Source of the DNA: DATLTV01 sp035533375
GTDB lineage: Bacteria > Patescibacteriota > Minisyncoccia > UBA6257 > 2-01-FULL-56-20
NCBI GenBank assembly: GCA_035533375.1
Contig: DATLTV010000029.1
Location: forward strand, 1-6,456
Direction: 5' to 3'
DNA: 6,456 bases
Shown here: in pieces, positions 4,927 through 6,456 of the stretch
Layout: every line of letters starts with the position of its first letter
How positions within the stretch are numbered: the first letter of the stretch is position 1
Made by a program: the position numbers and the translations under genes
The notes under the pieces: model-generated
The model's database searches: none
The model's input: the letters and a program-made list of their open reading frames with translations, nothing else
Told to the model about the DNA's origin: nothing

Positions 4927-6027
4927 ATGGCTGAAACAGTAAAAACAGCGACCACGGTCGCAGATGCGCTGAAGAACGAACTCCAGGCGGCCGAATGGCC
5001 CAAGGAGGGCACGGTGGTTGAAGCCGAGCTCGTGAAGAAAATTGCGCGTCGGGCCTATTTCGACCTCGGCCGTTTCGGCACGGGCATCCTTTACGGCGTG
5101 GAGATGCTGAACGCGAAAGAGATCGTGAAAAATCTCAAACCCGGCGGCAAAATTCCCGCGAAAATCGTGGACCTCGACGGTGAAGAAGGCTGCGTGGAGC
5201 TTTCACTCGCGGAAGCGGGCAAGCAGAAGCTTTGGCAGCAGGTGAAAGAGCTCGCGGAAGCGGGCGAGGTCGTGAAGGTGAAGGTGAACGGCGCGAACGC
5301 CGGCGGCCTCATGTCGAATCTCGGCAACATCGACCTCAAGGCCTTCCTGCCGGTCTCACAGCTTTCGCTCGACCACTACCCGCGCGTCACGGACAATGAC
5401 CGACAGAAGATCGCGGACGAGCTCAAGAAATTCATCGGTCAGGAGCTTTCCGTGAAAATCATCGACGTGAATCCCCGCGTGAACAAGATCATTATCTCCG
5501 AACGCGAAGTGCTCTCGGCGAACGTGAAAGAACTGCTTCAGAAATACGAAGTGGGCCAGGTGATCGACGGCATCGTCTCCGGCATCGCGGACTTCGGCGT
5601 CTTCGTGCGCTTCGCGGACAATCCCGAGATTGAAGGCATGATTCATATCTCCGAGCTCGACTGGAAGCTCATCGACAGCCCGAAAGAGATCGTCAAAGTG
5701 AACGATCAGATCAAAGTGAAAATCGTAGACATCAAAGAAGGCCGCGTATTCCTTTCGCTCAAAGCGCTGAAAGAAGATCCGTGGTCGACGATTGCGGAGA
5801 AATACACAGTCGGTCAGGAAGTGTCGGGCACGCTCTACAAGCTGAATCCGTTCGGCGCGGTGATCTCGATCGAAGGCGGCGCGCAGGGGCTTGTTCACAT
5901 CTCCGAATTCGGCGGCGCGGAAGAAATGAAGGCTATGCTCGCGCCCGGAAGCTTCCATAAATTCACGATTGGCTCCGTGAAACCCGAGGAAAAGAGGATC
6001 ATTTTGAAACTGAAGAAAAACGGATAG
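4927..6027 (+). CDS. rpsA: Ribosomal protein S1-type RNA-binding protein, four S1 domains
   Basis: This 366-residue protein is built from four S1 (OB-fold) repeats at roughly 26-95, 112-193, 208-279 and 294-364. The third is the most canonical: YEVGQVIDGIVSGIADFGVFV (207-227), then EGMIHISELDW (236-246) and VKVKIVDI-type and FLSLKAL closing strands (261-281). The fourth has GQEVSGTLYKLNPFGAVISI (296-315) and GLVHISE (321-327). The first two are more divergent. S1 proteins hold mRNA on the small ribosomal subunit during initiation. E. coli S1 has six domains; four-domain forms of this length are common in other phyla. I chose the ATG at 4927 because the in-frame TTG at 4891 lies in the promoter and would add a hydrophobic stretch foreign to S1. 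The leader appears to be absent. The gene converges on the unknown gene at the right edge. The rpsA symbol is a family-level call. Confidence 0.9.
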   Translation: MAETVKTATTVADALKNELQAAEWPKEGTVVEAELVKKIARRAYFDLGRFGTGILYGVEMLNAKEIVKNLKPGGKIPAKIVDLDGEEGCVELSLAEAGKQKLWQQVKELAEAGEVVKVKVNGANAGGLMSNLGNIDLKAFLPVSQLSLDHYPRVTDNDRQKIADELKKFIGQELSVKIIDVNPRVNKIIISEREVLSANVKELLQKYEVGQVIDGIVSGIADFGVFVRFADNPEIEGMIHISELDWKLIDSPKEIVKVNDQIKVKIVDIKEGRVFLSLKALKEDPWSTIAEKYTVGQEVSGTLYKLNPFGAVISIEGGAQGLVHISEFGGAEEMKAMLAPGSFHKFTIGSVKPEEKRIILKLKKNG

Positions 6028-6095
6028 TCCCCTGCGTCCCGGCGCTCGTCGGAGGCGGGTTCTTCCCGAAGCCGGAACGTAAATAAAATTGCCGT

Positions 6096-6141
6096 AAAAA
6101 AAAGAGCCTTCGGCGCTGCGAAAAAATCGCGCCGAAGGCTC
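6096..6141 (-). terminator. Intrinsic terminator for the right-edge minus-strand gene
   Basis: A perfect 13-bp stem, GAGCCTTCGGCGC (6104-6116) with GCGCCGAAGGCTC (6129-6141), has a 12-nt loop. Read on the minus strand, the stem is followed by eight T residues (6103-6096), so it ends the gene whose stop lies at 6187, about 45 nt upstream. On the plus strand there is no T-run after the stem, so it would be at best a weak terminator for the S1 gene. The 68 bp between the S1 stop and the A-run hold only a short imperfect hairpin (CCGGC 6039-6043 with GCCGG 6071-6075). Confidence 0.9.
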
Positions 6142-6186
6142 AAAGCGAGAGGACTCTCAAGGGTCAAGCCCGCAACATTCAAGGTT

Positions 6187-6456
6187 CTACCCGTTGGACT
6201 TCCGGGCGGACGACACGCCGAAGTTGAGGTAGCGGCCGCCGTCCCAGTCGAAGTCGACGAACAGGCCGACGGCGCCGAAGGTGCCGACGCTCACCTGGTA
6301 ACCGCCCAAGTTGATATCCGAACTGCGGACGAAATCTCCCTTGAACAGTTGCTCGCCCGTCGCAAGATAGTGGCCGATGATCGCATAGACGAGCACGCGG
6401 GCGGCGGGCACCTCCTCGTTCTTCGAGAGAAGGGCCTGTTGCTCCTGCCACGTTTT
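6187..6456 (-). CDS. Unrecognised protein, C-terminal 89 residues only
   Basis: The frame is open from the right window edge to a TAG stop at 6189-6187. The visible part starts KTWQEQQALLSKNEEVPAAR, continues with a mildly hydrophobic segment VLVYAIIGHYLATGEQLF, and ends in a glycine- and aromatic-rich stretch (INLGGYQVSVGTFGAVGL, then FVDFDWDGGRYLNFGVSSARK). The alternating pattern suggests beta-strands. I do not recognise a family. A GTG at 6411 could act as a start, but its GAGGAG lies directly against it with no spacing, and the frame is open upstream, so I treat the gene as truncated by the window. An overlapping minus-strand frame (6179-6451) is arginine-rich and looks like a shadow. 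The terminator at 6096-6141 supports a real minus-strand gene ending here. Confidence 0.7.
   Translation of the reverse strand, partial: KTWQEQQALLSKNEEVPAARVLVYAIIGHYLATGEQLFKGDFVRSSDINLGGYQVSVGTFGAVGLFVDFDWDGGRYLNFGVSSARKSNG

Noticed and set aside
5356..5958. Minus-strand open frame of 200 codons opposite the S1 gene
   Set aside because: Composition mirrors the S1 codons, and there is no start signal or known domain. The S1 reading on the plus strand is clear.
6179..6451. Minus-strand 90-codon frame overlapping the right-edge gene
   Set aside because: Extremely arginine-rich with no sensible fold pattern. The alternative frame ending at 6187 has balanced composition and is open to the window edge.

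Overview
The window reads like a slice of a small-genome bacterium, most likely a Patescibacteria/Candidate Phyla Radiation member near Parcubacteria. This placement is an inference. It rests on compact single-copy housekeeping genes, a short four-domain S1 protein, a degenerate metallo-beta-lactamase-fold protein and a small one-helix membrane protein beside gyrA, mostly absent Shine-Dalgarno sequences, and short tandem repeats filling the intergenic gaps. Coding regions look GC-rich and the spacers more AT-rich. No phage, transposon, CRISPR, tRNA or rRNA was seen.

Layout, left to right. At 1-317 (minus) is the N-terminal part of an ABC-type extracellular solute-binding protein, cut by the window edge. 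At 318-499 is a spacer filled with degenerate 8-nt tandem repeats. At 500-2917 (minus) is a complete DNA gyrase subunit A. At 2918-3027 is a second repeat-rich spacer with a perfect 11-bp hairpin. At 3028-3369 (minus) is a small single-pass membrane protein of unknown function. At 3406-3984 (minus) is a metallo-beta-lactamase-fold protein that has lost its metal ligands. These minus-strand genes probably form one transcription group (MBL-like, membrane protein, gyrA, perhaps the solute-binding gene) fired from a promoter near 4058-4087. It is divergent from a plus-strand promoter near 4110-4137.

The plus strand then carries a HIT-superfamily protein (4165-4800) with a CwfJ-like C-terminal extension, closed by a strong intrinsic terminator (4806-4837). 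After another repeat-rich spacer comes a ribosomal protein S1-type gene (4927-6027), whose promoter sits so close to the start codon that its mRNA should be leaderless. It converges on a gene of unknown function that enters from the right edge on the minus strand (6187-6456) and has its own terminator at 6096-6141.

The most unusual thing here is the set of 8-nt-period repeat arrays in the five spacers at 318-499, 2918-3027, 3370-3405, 3985-4050 and 4838-4890. Around gyrA the arrays touch the start and stop codons, and they have a fixed orientation relative to transcription: one orientation after a stop and its reverse complement before the next start. Each of those two spacers could therefore fold back on itself. 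Other points of note are the bacterial CwfJ-like HIT protein, the metal-less MBL protein, the leaderless S1 transcript and a natural valine at the main quinolone-resistance position of GyrA. No complete new defence or mobile system is visible.
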